From Alcanivoracaceae bacterium (GTDB lineage: Bacteria > Pseudomonadota > Gammaproteobacteria > Pseudomonadales > Alcanivoracaceae): a stretch of DNA of 64,000 bases. Positions 9,470 through 18,588 of the stretch are shown here, piece by piece. The position numbers and the translations under genes are program-made. The stretch is from contig JARGPU010000001.1 of NCBI GenBank assembly GCA_029210325.1, forward strand, positions 1,482,646-1,546,645, in the 5' to 3' direction. Below the pieces are notes generated by a model, which saw nothing but the letters and a program-made list of their open reading frames with translations, did no database searches and was not told the DNA's origin. Each line of letters begins with the position of its first letter. Within the stretch, counting starts at the first letter, position 1.

Positions 9470-11476
9470 TCAGAACCAGTCGGAAACCAGGGCCGGCATC
9501 TTGTCGTTGGCCCGCATCACCAGCCGATGCTTGTGCTCGCCGCCGAGCAACGGGTTGTACCAGCGTAGTTCGTAGTGGCCGTTGTCTCCCTGATACTCAA
9601 TCAACCGAATCTGCAGGTCTGTGCCTTGGTCGCTGGCAATGATTTCCCCTGCTTCATTCTCAACATAGAGCAGTGGTTCATGTAGCTTAATGTGCTCCGG
9701 CGGTTCGGCCAGAACTGACAGTTGCCAGTATGGCTCTATTGGCAGCTCACCACGGACAAACTCCGCCTTGCCGAGCAGTTTGCGTTCCCCTTCACGGTTG
9801 CCGGGCTCTGGCCAGAAGTGGCGACTGCGCAAGTCAAAGCGGTAGTCCGCTGGGATATCACGGACCACGCCATTGGCCACTAGCTCACCACTAAGTATGC
9901 TGAATTGGCCGCGTAGAAAACTCAGAGTCTGGGGCCCGTAGATGGTGTGGCCGCCTTCGTAGTATTGCAGGGCATATTCTGCGGGGGTGGTGACATAGCC
10001 GAATACACCATTGGCCAGACTGGATATCTCGATCAGCCAGTCGCCTTCGGGTAGTTGGGCAGCGACTTCCTTACGGATGGCATTGCCGGATTCGAGGGTG
10101 ACTTCCCAGGGCGCCGTTACCAGTACCAGGTTGTTGATGCGCAGCACTTGTAGCAAGGCGCGGTGTGGGTATCGCTCAGCCGACAGGAGTAGCGGTTGTA
10201 GTTTCGACAGCATCCACTGTTTTACCCCATGGCAGCCGTCGGTGAAGGTGCGTCGCGGCCAGCCTTCCTGGAAGTAGGGCAGGTAGCCGATCGGGAACAC
10301 CTCATCACCATTGGCAGCCCCGGCGGTGGCTGCGCCAATGATGGCCCGCTCGCACAGGCCAAAGCGGGCATTGTCATTCAGTGCCAGCACATCCAGCAGC
10401 CGACTGCCGCTTTGCAGGGTTAGCGCACTGTCCAGTTGCTCGCCAAGGGAGCGCCACAGGCCAATTGCTTCGCGGGCCAACGCCTTGCCAATCCGGCGCG
10501 AGGCTATGTCACCGCGCTCGCCCAGATGCCAGGCTGGATTGTTATCCGCGTGGGTGGCTTGAAATGGGCCATGGATGGGCGAAAACGGTGTGCCACTGGC
10601 GCTAATGGCAGCCTCCACATCCCGTGCCAGCCAGGCCCAGACATCCGCATGATAGGGAGCTGTAAAGGCGGGAATGCTGGTGCCATGAATGGAAAAGGCG
10701 GTCAGGGCGCCTGCCGGATAGAACTGGCCATCATCACCTTGCAGGTCGATACGTAACATAGTCATCTGCGGGTTGACCGCCCGAAAGGCCAGCGCCTCGT
10801 TAATTTCACTGGCGGCGATGTTGAAATTGTTGGCCCAGGCCTGCACCGAGCGGTTGCGGGTCAGCCCCCAAACGGGGGTCTGGCCCGTGGCGAAACGGGC
10901 CGGGCGGCGTTGCTCGAATGCCTGAATGACAGCATCGCTGATGCGGCTGGCAAGAAACTCAAACAGTACCGGATCAAAGCCCGGGCGGTTGCCGCCGAAA
11001 GCATTGTAGAAATCGCTATCGAAAAAATTTGCTGGCCCGGTATGGGTATGGGTGACCAGCAGGCTAAGTGCATGAGGGGAAATGTCGGTGCGCGCGGCTA
11101 CCCGTTCGGCAACGGCATGATGCAATGCGAGGGAGCCGGCGCCCAGATCAAGCTGGATCAGCGCCATGGGCTCGCCATCGCGGCCACGCAGGTAAAAGGC
11201 GCGGGCTTTGAGCCGAGTGCGGAAGCCGTCCGCATCCTTGGCCCAGGCCGAATAGCCAAACTTGGGAATGCCAATGGGCGGAGTGATGTCTATCACCGCC
11301 ATGCCAGCCATGGCCTGCTGCGGCGCCGGTAAAACCTGGCCGGCAGGCAGTAAGCCGCTGAGTTGGTGAATCGGGTAACTGACGAATGGCCGGCTCTCCA
11401 CATAAAGTAGCGCGCCAAGACCTACGACCAGAACAATAAGCAGTTTACGCCACCAGTTTATTTTCGAGCGTGGCAT
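9470..11476 (-). CDS. Neutral/alkaline non-lysosomal ceramidase-like protein, membrane anchored
   Basis: A 668-residue protein. One N-terminal membrane segment (about 11-27) acts as signal anchor, so the rest is periplasmic or extracellular. The ceramidase N-terminal block AVIDITPPIGIPKFGY lies near residues 60-75. Zinc ligands are expected in VTHTHTGP (143-147). HGTSIP (264-269) matches the region of the nucleophilic serine in bacterial neutral ceramidases. Ceramidases split ceramide into sphingosine and fatty acid. The protein is about the usual family length, but the C-terminal region is divergent, so the substrate could be another N-acyl lipid. The neighbouring lipoprotein and acyl-CoA racemase fit lipid use. 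Confidence 0.78.
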   Translation of the reverse strand: MPRSKINWWRKLLIVLVVGLGALLYVESRPFVSYPIHQLSGLLPAGQVLPAPQQAMAGMAVIDITPPIGIPKFGYSAWAKDADGFRTRLKARAFYLRGRDGEPMALIQLDLGAGSLALHHAVAERVAARTDISPHALSLLVTHTHTGPANFFDSDFYNAFGGNRPGFDPVLFEFLASRISDAVIQAFEQRRPARFATGQTPVWGLTRNRSVQAWANNFNIAASEINEALAFRAVNPQMTMLRIDLQGDDGQFYPAGALTAFSIHGTSIPAFTAPYHADVWAWLARDVEAAISASGTPFSPIHGPFQATHADNNPAWHLGERGDIASRRIGKALAREAIGLWRSLGEQLDSALTLQSGSRLLDVLALNDNARFGLCERAIIGAATAGAANGDEVFPIGYLPYFQEGWPRRTFTDGCHGVKQWMLSKLQPLLLSAERYPHRALLQVLRINNLVLVTAPWEVTLESGNAIRKEVAAQLPEGDWLIEISSLANGVFGYVTTPAEYALQYYEGGHTIYGPQTLSFLRGQFSILSGELVANGVVRDIPADYRFDLRSRHFWPEPGNREGERKLLGKAEFVRGELPIEPYWQLSVLAEPPEHIKLHEPLLYVENEAGEIIASDQGTDLQIRLIEYQGDNGHYELRWYNPLLGGEHKHRLVMRANDKMPALVSDWF

Positions 11477-11606
11477 GCGGGACCCCGAAGTCAGATAGTT
11501 GAAACGCGTTGGTTGGCCAGTCTAGCGATTGCCGAGGCCGGCGCAATAACTTTGCACCATAGTCCCATATTTTGGCTCGGATTGCCTGACAGGAGCTGAG
11601 AGTGGT

Positions 11607-11635
11607 TTGGTGTTGCCAGTCTGATTCGATACACT
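11607..11635 (+). promoter_or_regulatory. Possible sigma-70 promoter for the SulP operon
   Basis: TTGGTG, a 17-base spacer and TACACT lie about 85 bases before the SulP start, in the 243-bp gap between the divergent ceramidase and SulP genes. The -35 box is weak, so this is only a candidate. The remainder of the gap shows no strong hairpin or operator. Confidence 0.3.
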
Positions 11636-11719
11636 GCGCGCCCTTCGGTACCGTCCCGCCGGCACCGGGTTTCCCTTTGCTTGCCGCAATGGCAGCGCTC
11701 ACCGTTATGGAATAACTGA

Positions 11720-13240
11720 ATGTTGCAGGTACTGAAGAAGACCTGGCTCGCCAATTTTCGCGGCGATCTGCTGGCTGGCCTTGTTGTTGCGTTGGCGCTG
11801 ATTCCTGAGGCGATCGCCTTTTCGATTATCGCCGGGGTTGATCCAAAAGTTGGTCTGTATGCGTCATTTTGCATTGCCGTAGTGACGGCTTTTGTCGGTG
11901 GCCGCCCGGGCATGATTTCCGCAGCCACTGGTGCCATGTCATTGCTGATGGTGGTACTGGTTCGCGACCATGGTCTGCAGTATCTCCTTGCTGCCACCTT
12001 GTTGACCGGGGTGCTGCAGATTGTTTTGGGCTTTCTGCGTGTTGATGTGCTGATGCGCTTTGTGTCCCGCTCGGTAGTCACCGGGTTCGTTAATGCGCTG
12101 GCTATTCTGATTTTTCTTGCCCAGCTGCCAGAGCTTGGTTCCTTGCACTGGACTGAGGGCTCGTTGCTGCCAACGGTTCAGCTGATGAACTGGGCGGTAT
12201 ATGCACTGGCGGCCGCCGGGCTCGGCATTATCTATCTGTTGCCACTGGTGACCAAAGCGGTGCCTTCGCCGTTGATCTGCATCATCGTCTGCACCGCGGT
12301 GGCCATGTATTTCGGTATTGATGTGCGCACTGTAGGCGACATGGGAGACCTGCCGGATACGTTGCCGGTTTTCCTGCTCCCGGATATCCCGCTGGACTTC
12401 AATACGCTGCAGATTATTTTTCCTGTCTCCATGTCAATGGCGGTGGTGGGCTTGCTGGAATCCATGATGACGTCAACCATTGTTGATGATCTGACCGACA
12501 CGGACAGTAATAAGCGTCGCGAGTGCAAAGGTCAGGGTATGGCCAATATCGCATCTGGCCTGATGGGCGGCATGGCAGGTTGTGCCATGATCGGTCAGTC
12601 AGTAATTAATGTGCAGTCCGGTGGGCGTGGTCGCCTGTCTTGCCTGTTGGCGGGTGTGTTCTTGCTGTTGATGGTGGTGTTTCTTGGTGACTGGGTGGCG
12701 CGTATCCCCATGGCTGCGCTGGTGGCAGTGATGATTATGGTGTCCATCGGTACCTTCAACTGGGCTTCATTTGCCAACCTGCGGGATCACCCGCCGAGCA
12801 GCAGCATTGTTATGCTGGCAACAGTGACTGTTGTGGTGGCCACCCACAATCTGGCCATCGGTGTGCTGGTGGGTGTGTTGCTGAGCGGGGTGTTCTTCGC
12901 TCATAAAGTGGGGCAGATTCTGTATATTGGTTCTGAGCTTGACTCTTCTGCGGATACTCGCACCTACAATGTTGTTGGCCAGGTATTCTTTAGTTCGGCG
13001 GAAGCGTTTGTTGGCGCTTTTGATTTCAAGGAAGCCTTAAGTAAGGTAGTGATTGATCTGCATCGTGCCCATTTCTGGGATATCACCGCGATCAGCGCAC
13101 TAGACAAGGTTGTGGTTAAGTTCCGCCGGGATGGTACGGAGGTTGTTATCGTTGGTTTGAATGAGGCCAGTGCCACTCTGGTTGACCGTTTTGCGGTGCA
13201 TGATAAGCCGGATGCTGTTGAACAGCTGATGGGCCACTAA
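11720..13240 (+). CDS. SulP family anion transporter with STAS domain
   Basis: A 506-residue SulP/SLC26 protein. The start of the transport domain is recognisable ([19 protein letters not shown] at about 15-33, then [11 protein letters not shown]). About 10-14 hydrophobic helices extend to residue 400. A STAS domain fills about 415-500, with [20 protein letters not shown] containing the conserved loop. Family members carry bicarbonate, sulfate or dicarboxylates. Co-transcription with a universal stress protein gene 11 bases downstream is a recurrent arrangement in aquatic bacteria and is more often linked to bicarbonate or sodium-dependent anion uptake. The substrate is inferred, not shown. 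Confidence 0.88.
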   Translation: MLQVLKKTWLANFRGDLLAGLVVALALIPEAIAFSIIAGVDPKVGLYASFCIAVVTAFVGGRPGMISAATGAMSLLMVVLVRDHGLQYLLAATLLTGVLQIVLGFLRVDVLMRFVSRSVVTGFVNALAILIFLAQLPELGSLHWTEGSLLPTVQLMNWAVYALAAAGLGIIYLLPLVTKAVPSPLICIIVCTAVAMYFGIDVRTVGDMGDLPDTLPVFLLPDIPLDFNTLQIIFPVSMSMAVVGLLESMMTSTIVDDLTDTDSNKRRECKGQGMANIASGLMGGMAGCAMIGQSVINVQSGGRGRLSCLLAGVFLLLMVVFLGDWVARIPMAALVAVMIMVSIGTFNWASFANLRDHPPSSSIVMLATVTVVVATHNLAIGVLVGVLLSGVFFAHKVGQILYIGSELDSSADTRTYNVVGQVFFSSAEAFVGAFDFKEALSKVVIDLHRAHFWDITAISALDKVVVKFRRDGTEVVIVGLNEASATLVDRFAVHDKPDAVEQLMGH

Positions 13241-13251
13241 GGAGAATAATA

Positions 13252-14103
13252 ATGACTAACGTAATGGCCTGTATCGATGGTTCCCGAGCCGCCGAAGCGG
13301 TATGTGATTATGCGGCGTGGGCTGCTTTGCGTATGCAGGCACCTCTGACGTTTCTGCATGTTCTCGATCGTACTGTTTATTCCAATGCGGTAAACCTGAG
13401 CGGCAGTATCGGGCTTGGCGCTCAGGAAGCATTGCTGGAAGAGCTGGCCACCTTGGATGAAAAACGCAGTCGGTTGGCTCTTGAACAGGGCAAGTTGATG
13501 CTTGAAGCCGCTGTCGAGCGGGCCGTTGCCGATGGCGTTCAGGCGCCCATGACCCGCCAGCGCCATGGCAACCTGGTTGACACCCTGACTGAGCTGGAGA
13601 ATGAGATTCGTCTTCTGGTGATCGGCAAGCAGGGAGAAGAGGGTGATCAGTTGGGCCGTCATCTGGGCAGTCATGTAGAACAGGTGATCCGGGCAACGCA
13701 TCGGCCAGTGTTGATTACTCAGGAGTCCTATCGTGATCCACAGCGAGTGATGCTGGCGTTTGATTGTAGTGCCACAACTCGCAAGGCGGTGGAGATGCTT
13801 GCTGCCAGCACCCTGTTCAGTGGCTTGCCATGCCATGTGGTTCTGGTTGGTGCAGATACGGATGACCATAGGGCACAGCTGGAGTGGGCCAAACAAACCC
13901 TTGAGCAAGCGGGTCATGAAGCAGTGACTGCTATTGTCGCCGGCGAAGTAGAGGCCAGTTTGCGTGAATATCAGGCTCGCGAGCAGATTGACCTGATGGT
14001 AATTGGTGCTTACGGCCACTCCCGCATCCGTCAGTTTTTTGTTGGTAGCACCACCAATAACATGATCCTGAACGCTGCTGTGCCGCTGCTGGTTTTGCGT
14101 TAA
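13252..14103 (+). CDS. Tandem-domain universal stress protein (UspA family)
   Basis: A 283-residue protein with two UspA domains (about 1-150 and 160-283). The second domain carries the ATP-binding signature GAYGHSRIRQFFVGSTT followed by the terminal VPLLVLR. The first has the equivalent GKQGEEGDQLGRHLGSHVEQVI, which departs from the G-2X-G-9X-G(S/T) consensus, so only the second domain is likely to bind nucleotide. It follows the SulP gene by 11 bases with RBS AAGGAG and probably modulates that transporter or a shared stress response. Cytoplasmic. Confidence 0.9.
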   Translation: MTNVMACIDGSRAAEAVCDYAAWAALRMQAPLTFLHVLDRTVYSNAVNLSGSIGLGAQEALLEELATLDEKRSRLALEQGKLMLEAAVERAVADGVQAPMTRQRHGNLVDTLTELENEIRLLVIGKQGEEGDQLGRHLGSHVEQVIRATHRPVLITQESYRDPQRVMLAFDCSATTRKAVEMLAASTLFSGLPCHVVLVGADTDDHRAQLEWAKQTLEQAGHEAVTAIVAGEVEASLREYQAREQIDLMVIGAYGHSRIRQFFVGSTTNNMILNAAVPLLVLR

Positions 14104-14129
14104 TGCACGCTTTTTTTATGCGGAGATAA

Positions 14130-14825
14130 GTGGTGCCCTATACCCGCGACGAGCATGGCAAACGAATTGTTGGACGTGTCGGTGAGCCCTGGGTGTTTGC
14201 TGGCGCTGGCGTGCTTGCGGCTATCGCCGGGTACATCAATGTTGTGATGTTGGGTTTTTTTTCCGTACCGGTCAGCCATATGAGCGGTGCGGTTTCCCGT
14301 CTTAGTGGCGATATCGCATTGGGCGATATGGCTGATCTGATTCTGATTTCGGGTATTGTCGCCGGTTTTCTCGCCGGCGCCATGCTGTCCGGTATCCTCA
14401 TCGGTGCCGCGACCCTGCGGGCGGGCCGCCGTTATGGTGGTGTGCTGATGCTGCAGGGGGTGATGCTTGCGGTGGCGACCTGGCTGGCGCTGGACGGCGT
14501 GTCGCTGGCGGTGCCATTAGCTGCCATGGCCTGTGGTCTGCAGAATGCTATGGCTAGCAGTTATCGTGGGCTGGTGCTGCGCACTACTCATGTCACTGGA
14601 GTGGTCACGGACATCGGTGTATTGATTGGCCAGCGCCTGCGGCGAAAGAAAATTCGCAGCTGGAAATTGTGGTTGCTGCTTACTCTGCTGCTTTCTTTTT
14701 TTGTAGGCGGTGTAGCTGGCGCACTGACGCTCAAGGCCGTTGGTATGCAAGCTCTGGGCATTGCCGCACTGGTTTGTTTTGCGGTCGGCGCCGTATATGC
14801 GATGGTCCAGCACGCCCGTCTTTGA
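14130..14825 (+). CDS. DUF1275 (YoaK family) membrane protein
   Basis: A 231-residue protein with six hydrophobic helices. The family motif GYINVVMLGFFSVPVSHMSG lies near residues 31-50. Other DUF1275 features are AMACGLQNAMASSYRGLVLRT and HVTGVVTDIGVLIG. The family has no established function. Translation probably starts at GTG 14130 or GTG 14133, both preceded by GGAG at 14122. It is the third gene of the SulP-Usp transcription unit. It converges on the ABC permease gene with only five bases between stop codons. Confidence 0.82.
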   Translation: MVPYTRDEHGKRIVGRVGEPWVFAGAGVLAAIAGYINVVMLGFFSVPVSHMSGAVSRLSGDIALGDMADLILISGIVAGFLAGAMLSGILIGAATLRAGRRYGGVLMLQGVMLAVATWLALDGVSLAVPLAAMACGLQNAMASSYRGLVLRTTHVTGVVTDIGVLIGQRLRRKKIRSWKLWLLLTLLLSFFVGGVAGALTLKAVGMQALGIAALVCFAVGAVYAMVQHARL

Positions 14826-14830
14826 TAAAA

Positions 14831-17257
14831 CTAGCGGCCGCCGGCTACCCGGCGACCGACCACACCGCCGAGCAGGGCGATGGCACAGCCCATTGCCAGT
14901 GGCAGCAATTGCCATAGCGACCACGGCAGGCTGCCAGCAAACAGCATCACCCCGAGCGGGACTATAGCCGCCAGCACAATCAGCGTGGCGCCCAGTGCTG
15001 CGCTGAGCCCTAACACGATAAATTCCAGCCAGTTCACTTTCCTTAGTAGACTCTGCCGGGCGCCCAGAGCACGCAGAAGCTGCTGGTCATTGCGCCGCTG
15101 CTCGGCGGTGGAAAGTAATGCCGCCAACAATACCAGCAGTGCTGCCGCCACCAGCAGGCCAGCCAGCAATGAGGTGGCCTGGCTTGCCTGAGTGACAATG
15201 GATTGCGCTCGCTCAAGAATCGCATTCACATCAAGCAGGGTGATGTGGGGCAATGCGCCCATGAGTTCCGCTACCCTGCGACCGTCACCTTCGGGAAGCC
15301 AGAAACTTGTCAGCCAGGTAGCGTCTTGCTCGGCGAAGGCGCCAGGGGAAAACATAAAATAGAAATTCGGTGCGAAACTATCCCAGTCTACCTCGCGGAT
15401 GCTGGTGACAGTGGCGTGCATTTCACCGCGGCTGCCGATGAAGGTCAGTTTGTCGCCAAGCTGAAGTTCCATGGCATCAGCCAACTCTGCTTCGACGGAG
15501 ACCTGATCCGGCGCTGAGCCATGCCATTCACCATCGCGCACTCGGTTGCTGGGCGGTAGTTGCTGTTCCTCGGTCAACGCCAAGTCTCGATTCAAGGCCC
15601 GCTCGGCGCGATCGTTTTCCTTGCTCACAGCATCACGAACAGGCACGTCATTAATCAGTGTCAGGCGGCCACGGACGATGGGGTAAAGTGGCTCTGCCCG
15701 AGCTTCATGGCGTTCCAGCCAGTCCTGTAATACAGGCTGATCGGCGCTAAACAGGTTAAAGACAAAATGGTTGGGTGCATTCGCCGGTAGCTTGCGCTGC
15801 CACTCCTGAAGCAGACCGGTACCGCTTTGTCCGGCCAGAGTCAGGATGGCCATGGCCAAGGTAAGTGCGGCCATCAGCGGCAAGGTGGTGGTGCGCCGTC
15901 GGCTCAGCCGTCTAATGGCCAGCCGGCTGGTGACGGACCAATGGCGGCTGCGTCTGTCCAGCAGCAGCAAAAGAGGTAGCAAAAGCGCTGGCAGCAATAC
16001 ACCAAACCCCGCCAACAGCAGCAGCATCAGGCCAAGGTCCTTGATCGAGCCGGTTAGCGTCGCGGCAATCACCATTGGGCCAACCAATGCTGCGCCGAGC
16101 TCCAGACCGCTGCGGCGCAAACTCTGACTACCATGGGGGTTCAATACCTGCACCGCCGGAACCTGCACCAGTGCGCTTAGCCGGGGCAGGGCGAAGGCGG
16201 CAAACAGCGCCACAGGCCCGAGCAGCACCATTAGCCATTCCAGCGGCCCTGCTGCCAGTGAGCCCTCCCAGCCAAGGGCTTGTCTGGCAAGCAGCGTGAT
16301 CAGCGTGCCCAGCGCCACGCCGGCCACGACCAGAGGAAGGGTGGCGGCCAGTTCATGACCCAGCAAGCGACGAATAATGGTCCCTCGTGAGGCGCCAAAG
16401 GTACGCAGTAAGGCAGCTAACGTGGCGCGACGACTTACTCGCAGGCCGGTGGTTAAGTAGATGGCCGCACCACACAGCAGGGTGATAAGCATCACTCCCA
16501 GGCTGATCCACAGGGTCAGTTGTTTTAGTGGACCCATGGAACGTTCCAGCTGGTACTCAACGTCCTCAATGTTCTGATCCGGGCGCAAAGTGCTTTTTAA
16601 TTGCTCCTTGAGCGGCCCCGGTTGGTCGCTGAGCATGGCGGTGTCGTAGCTGATTCTTGAGCCGGGGCCAACCACTCCGGTGCTGTCCAGATCAGCCTGA
16701 TTTAGCAGGACGCGCGGGTTCATGCTGTAGAAGCCGCCACCTTGATCTGGTTCACGGCGAATCATGGCGCTGATGGTCAGGCTGGCCTGACCAAGGTTCA
16801 GCTGGTCACCGATATCCAGCTCAAGCCGATCAAGTAGCTGGTCAGCAACCCAGACTTCGCCCGCCGGTGGGCCGTGACGCAGGCTGCTGAACTCGCCGCC
16901 AAAGCGTGCATTGCTTAGCTCAATCTCGCCCAGTAGTGGCCACTTTTCATCCACAGCCTTGGCGCTAACCAGTAGTAGCTGATCCCCATGGATGACCACG
17001 CTTTGGAATTTGATGATCTCGGTATGTGGGTGACGGCTGATGATCTCCCGTTGTGCCGGCTCCGGTGCCCGGCTGCTGTCCAACAGCAGATCGCCACCGA
17101 GCATTTCCGCTCCCCGTGCGCTGAAGCGTGCATCCAGCTCGGCGCGTAGTAGCAGCACCGTGGTCAATGCCAGAGAGGCAACAAACAGGGCCAGTGCCAA
17201 CACTCGGAAAGCACTATCACGCCAGGGGCGGCCCATGATGCGCAGCCAGTCCTTCAT
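14831..17257 (-). CDS. ybbP: ABC transporter permease, YbbP family (FtsX-like)
   Basis: An 808-residue permease. There is one N-terminal membrane helix (about 17-37), a large periplasmic region, then FtsX-type bundles around 255-365. Central helices lie at about 390-470, with a further periplasmic part and a final FtsX bundle at about 690-800. The order matches YbbP, partner of the YbbA ATPase. In Escherichia coli this pair is divergent from tesA, exactly as here, and belongs to the MacB/LolCDE-like exporters proposed to move lipids or hydrophobic compounds out of the inner membrane. The start overlaps the end of ybbA. Confidence 0.9.
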   Translation of the reverse strand: MKDWLRIMGRPWRDSAFRVLALALFVASLALTTVLLLRAELDARFSARGAEMLGGDLLLDSSRAPEPAQREIISRHPHTEIIKFQSVVIHGDQLLLVSAKAVDEKWPLLGEIELSNARFGGEFSSLRHGPPAGEVWVADQLLDRLELDIGDQLNLGQASLTISAMIRREPDQGGGFYSMNPRVLLNQADLDSTGVVGPGSRISYDTAMLSDQPGPLKEQLKSTLRPDQNIEDVEYQLERSMGPLKQLTLWISLGVMLITLLCGAAIYLTTGLRVSRRATLAALLRTFGASRGTIIRRLLGHELAATLPLVVAGVALGTLITLLARQALGWEGSLAAGPLEWLMVLLGPVALFAAFALPRLSALVQVPAVQVLNPHGSQSLRRSGLELGAALVGPMVIAATLTGSIKDLGLMLLLLAGFGVLLPALLLPLLLLLDRRSRHWSVTSRLAIRRLSRRRTTTLPLMAALTLAMAILTLAGQSGTGLLQEWQRKLPANAPNHFVFNLFSADQPVLQDWLERHEARAEPLYPIVRGRLTLINDVPVRDAVSKENDRAERALNRDLALTEEQQLPPSNRVRDGEWHGSAPDQVSVEAELADAMELQLGDKLTFIGSRGEMHATVTSIREVDWDSFAPNFYFMFSPGAFAEQDATWLTSFWLPEGDGRRVAELMGALPHITLLDVNAILERAQSIVTQASQATSLLAGLLVAAALLVLLAALLSTAEQRRNDQQLLRALGARQSLLRKVNWLEFIVLGLSAALGATLIVLAAIVPLGVMLFAGSLPWSLWQLLPLAMGCAIALLGGVVGRRVAGGR

Positions 17258-17943
17258 CCGGCAGCCCCGTCGCTGCGTAATCTGCCCGCCTCAAGGCGCA
17301 GCTGACGGCCACAGCGTCTGGCTAATTGCGGGTCATGGGTGACCAGCACCAGAGCGGTTCCGGTGGCTTGATTCATCTCAAACAGCAGGTCTGCGATACG
17401 TTCACCGTTGGCATGATCCAGGCTGCCGGTGGGTTCATCAGCGAACAAAAGTTTCGGTTGCACGACAAAGGCACGCGCCAGGGCCACCCGCTGCTGTTCG
17501 CCGCCGGACAGCTGGCCGGGGAAATGCCCCATACGTGTCTCCAGACCTACTTGCTGGAGCCAGCGCTGGGCTTCTTTCTCTGCGTTTGACTTGCCTTGCA
17601 GCTCCAGTGGCAGCATGACATTTTCCAGCGCAGTGAGATCCTGTACCAGGTGAAAGGACTGAAAGACAAAACCGCACAGGGCTCCACGTCGCGCTGCTCG
17701 CTGGTCTTCATCAAGGCTGCTAAATGGCGTGCCCTGCAGCAGGATTTCTCCCTGACTGGGCACATCCAGTCCTGCCAGCAGGCTCAGCAGGGTAGACTTG
17801 CCACTGCCAGAGGGGCCAGTGATGGCAACGGTTTCCCCGGCTTTCACGTCGAGCGTGATATCGTCAAGCAGGGTGAGTAAACCTTCCGGACCTGAAACAG
17901 TCTTATTGACCGAGTGGGCGCTGAGAATTGAGGAGTCCTGCAT
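17254..17943 (-). CDS. ybbA: ABC transporter ATP-binding protein, YbbA family
   Basis: A 229-residue ATPase with Walker [10 protein letters not shown], signature [14 protein letters not shown], Walker B LLFADEP and the H-loop LVTHD. The ATG at 17943 starts the protein at [12 protein letters not shown], which fits the family; an in-frame start at 18000 would extend into tesA and is rejected. The stop overlaps the ybbP start. The start codon shares bases with the divergent tesA start (CATG). Confidence 0.93.
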   Translation of the reverse strand: MQDSSILSAHSVNKTVSGPEGLLTLLDDITLDVKAGETVAITGPSGSGKSTLLSLLAGLDVPSQGEILLQGTPFSSLDEDQRAARRGALCGFVFQSFHLVQDLTALENVMLPLELQGKSNAEKEAQRWLQQVGLETRMGHFPGQLSGGEQQRVALARAFVVQPKLLFADEPTGSLDHANGERIADLLFEMNQATGTALVLVTHDPQLARRCGRQLRLEAGRLRSDGAAG

Positions 17944-18553
17944 GCGAAATCTTCTTGTTGCCGTCGGATTGTGGTTGGCAGGCAGCTGCTCTGCCGCCAC
18001 CGTACTGATAGTGGGAGACAGTATCAGTGCCGCCTATGGTATTGACAAGGATCAGGGCTGGGTGGCCCTGTTCGAGGCCGAATACGCAGCGAAGTGTGAA
18101 GGCCTGACGGTGAGTAATGCGTCAGTTAGTGGCGAGACCACAGCCGGTGGCGCAGCCAGGCTGCCCACCATGTTGCGTGATGTGCAGCCGGATATTGTGG
18201 TGATTGAACTTGGTGGCAATGACGGGCTGCGTGGATTGTCGCCGCAGGCGATGGAGGGCAATCTGCGCAGCATGGTCAGACTGTCGCGACAGGCTGGCGC
18301 CCAACCGCTGCTGTTTGGTATGTACCTGCCTCCCAATTACGGTCAGGCCTATCGGCAGATGTTTGATCAGGCGTTTACTCGCGTGGCGGATTCCGAGTCG
18401 GTGGCTCTGCTGCCGTTCTTCCTTGAGGGTGTCGGCGCCGTAGAGGGTTTGATGCTGGAGGACGGCATTCATCCCAATGCAGAGGGCCAGCCGATCCTGT
18501 TGGATAATGCTCGCCCCCTGCTTGAGGCTGCTCTTGAGAAGCACTGCCAATAG
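17942..18553 (+). CDS. tesA: Periplasmic thioesterase I / lysophospholipase TesA (GDSL family)
   Basis: A 203-residue exported SGNH hydrolase with a signal peptide of about 18 residues ending in CSA. The GDSIS block places the nucleophile at Ser27. The oxyanion Gly/Asn are in ELGGNDGL, and the catalytic Asp/His are in LEDGIHPNAEGQ. TesA hydrolyses acyl-CoA and lysophospholipid esters in the periplasm. AGGAG at 17931-17935 is correctly spaced for the ATG at 17942. The divergent pairing with ybbA-ybbP is conserved in gammaproteobacteria. The gene converges on the DUF349 gene with 35 bases between. Confidence 0.93.
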   Translation: MRNLLVAVGLWLAGSCSAATVLIVGDSISAAYGIDKDQGWVALFEAEYAAKCEGLTVSNASVSGETTAGGAARLPTMLRDVQPDIVVIELGGNDGLRGLSPQAMEGNLRSMVRLSRQAGAQPLLFGMYLPPNYGQAYRQMFDQAFTRVADSESVALLPFFLEGVGAVEGLMLEDGIHPNAEGQPILLDNARPLLEAALEKHCQ

Positions 18554-18588
18554 TCAGGTCTCCTGCGCAAAGTACTTATTCGCAGCAA

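Noticed and set aside
13237..14019. Minus-strand open frame of 260 codons over the Usp gene
   Set aside because: The plus-strand frame is a clear UspA protein; the antisense product resembles nothing.
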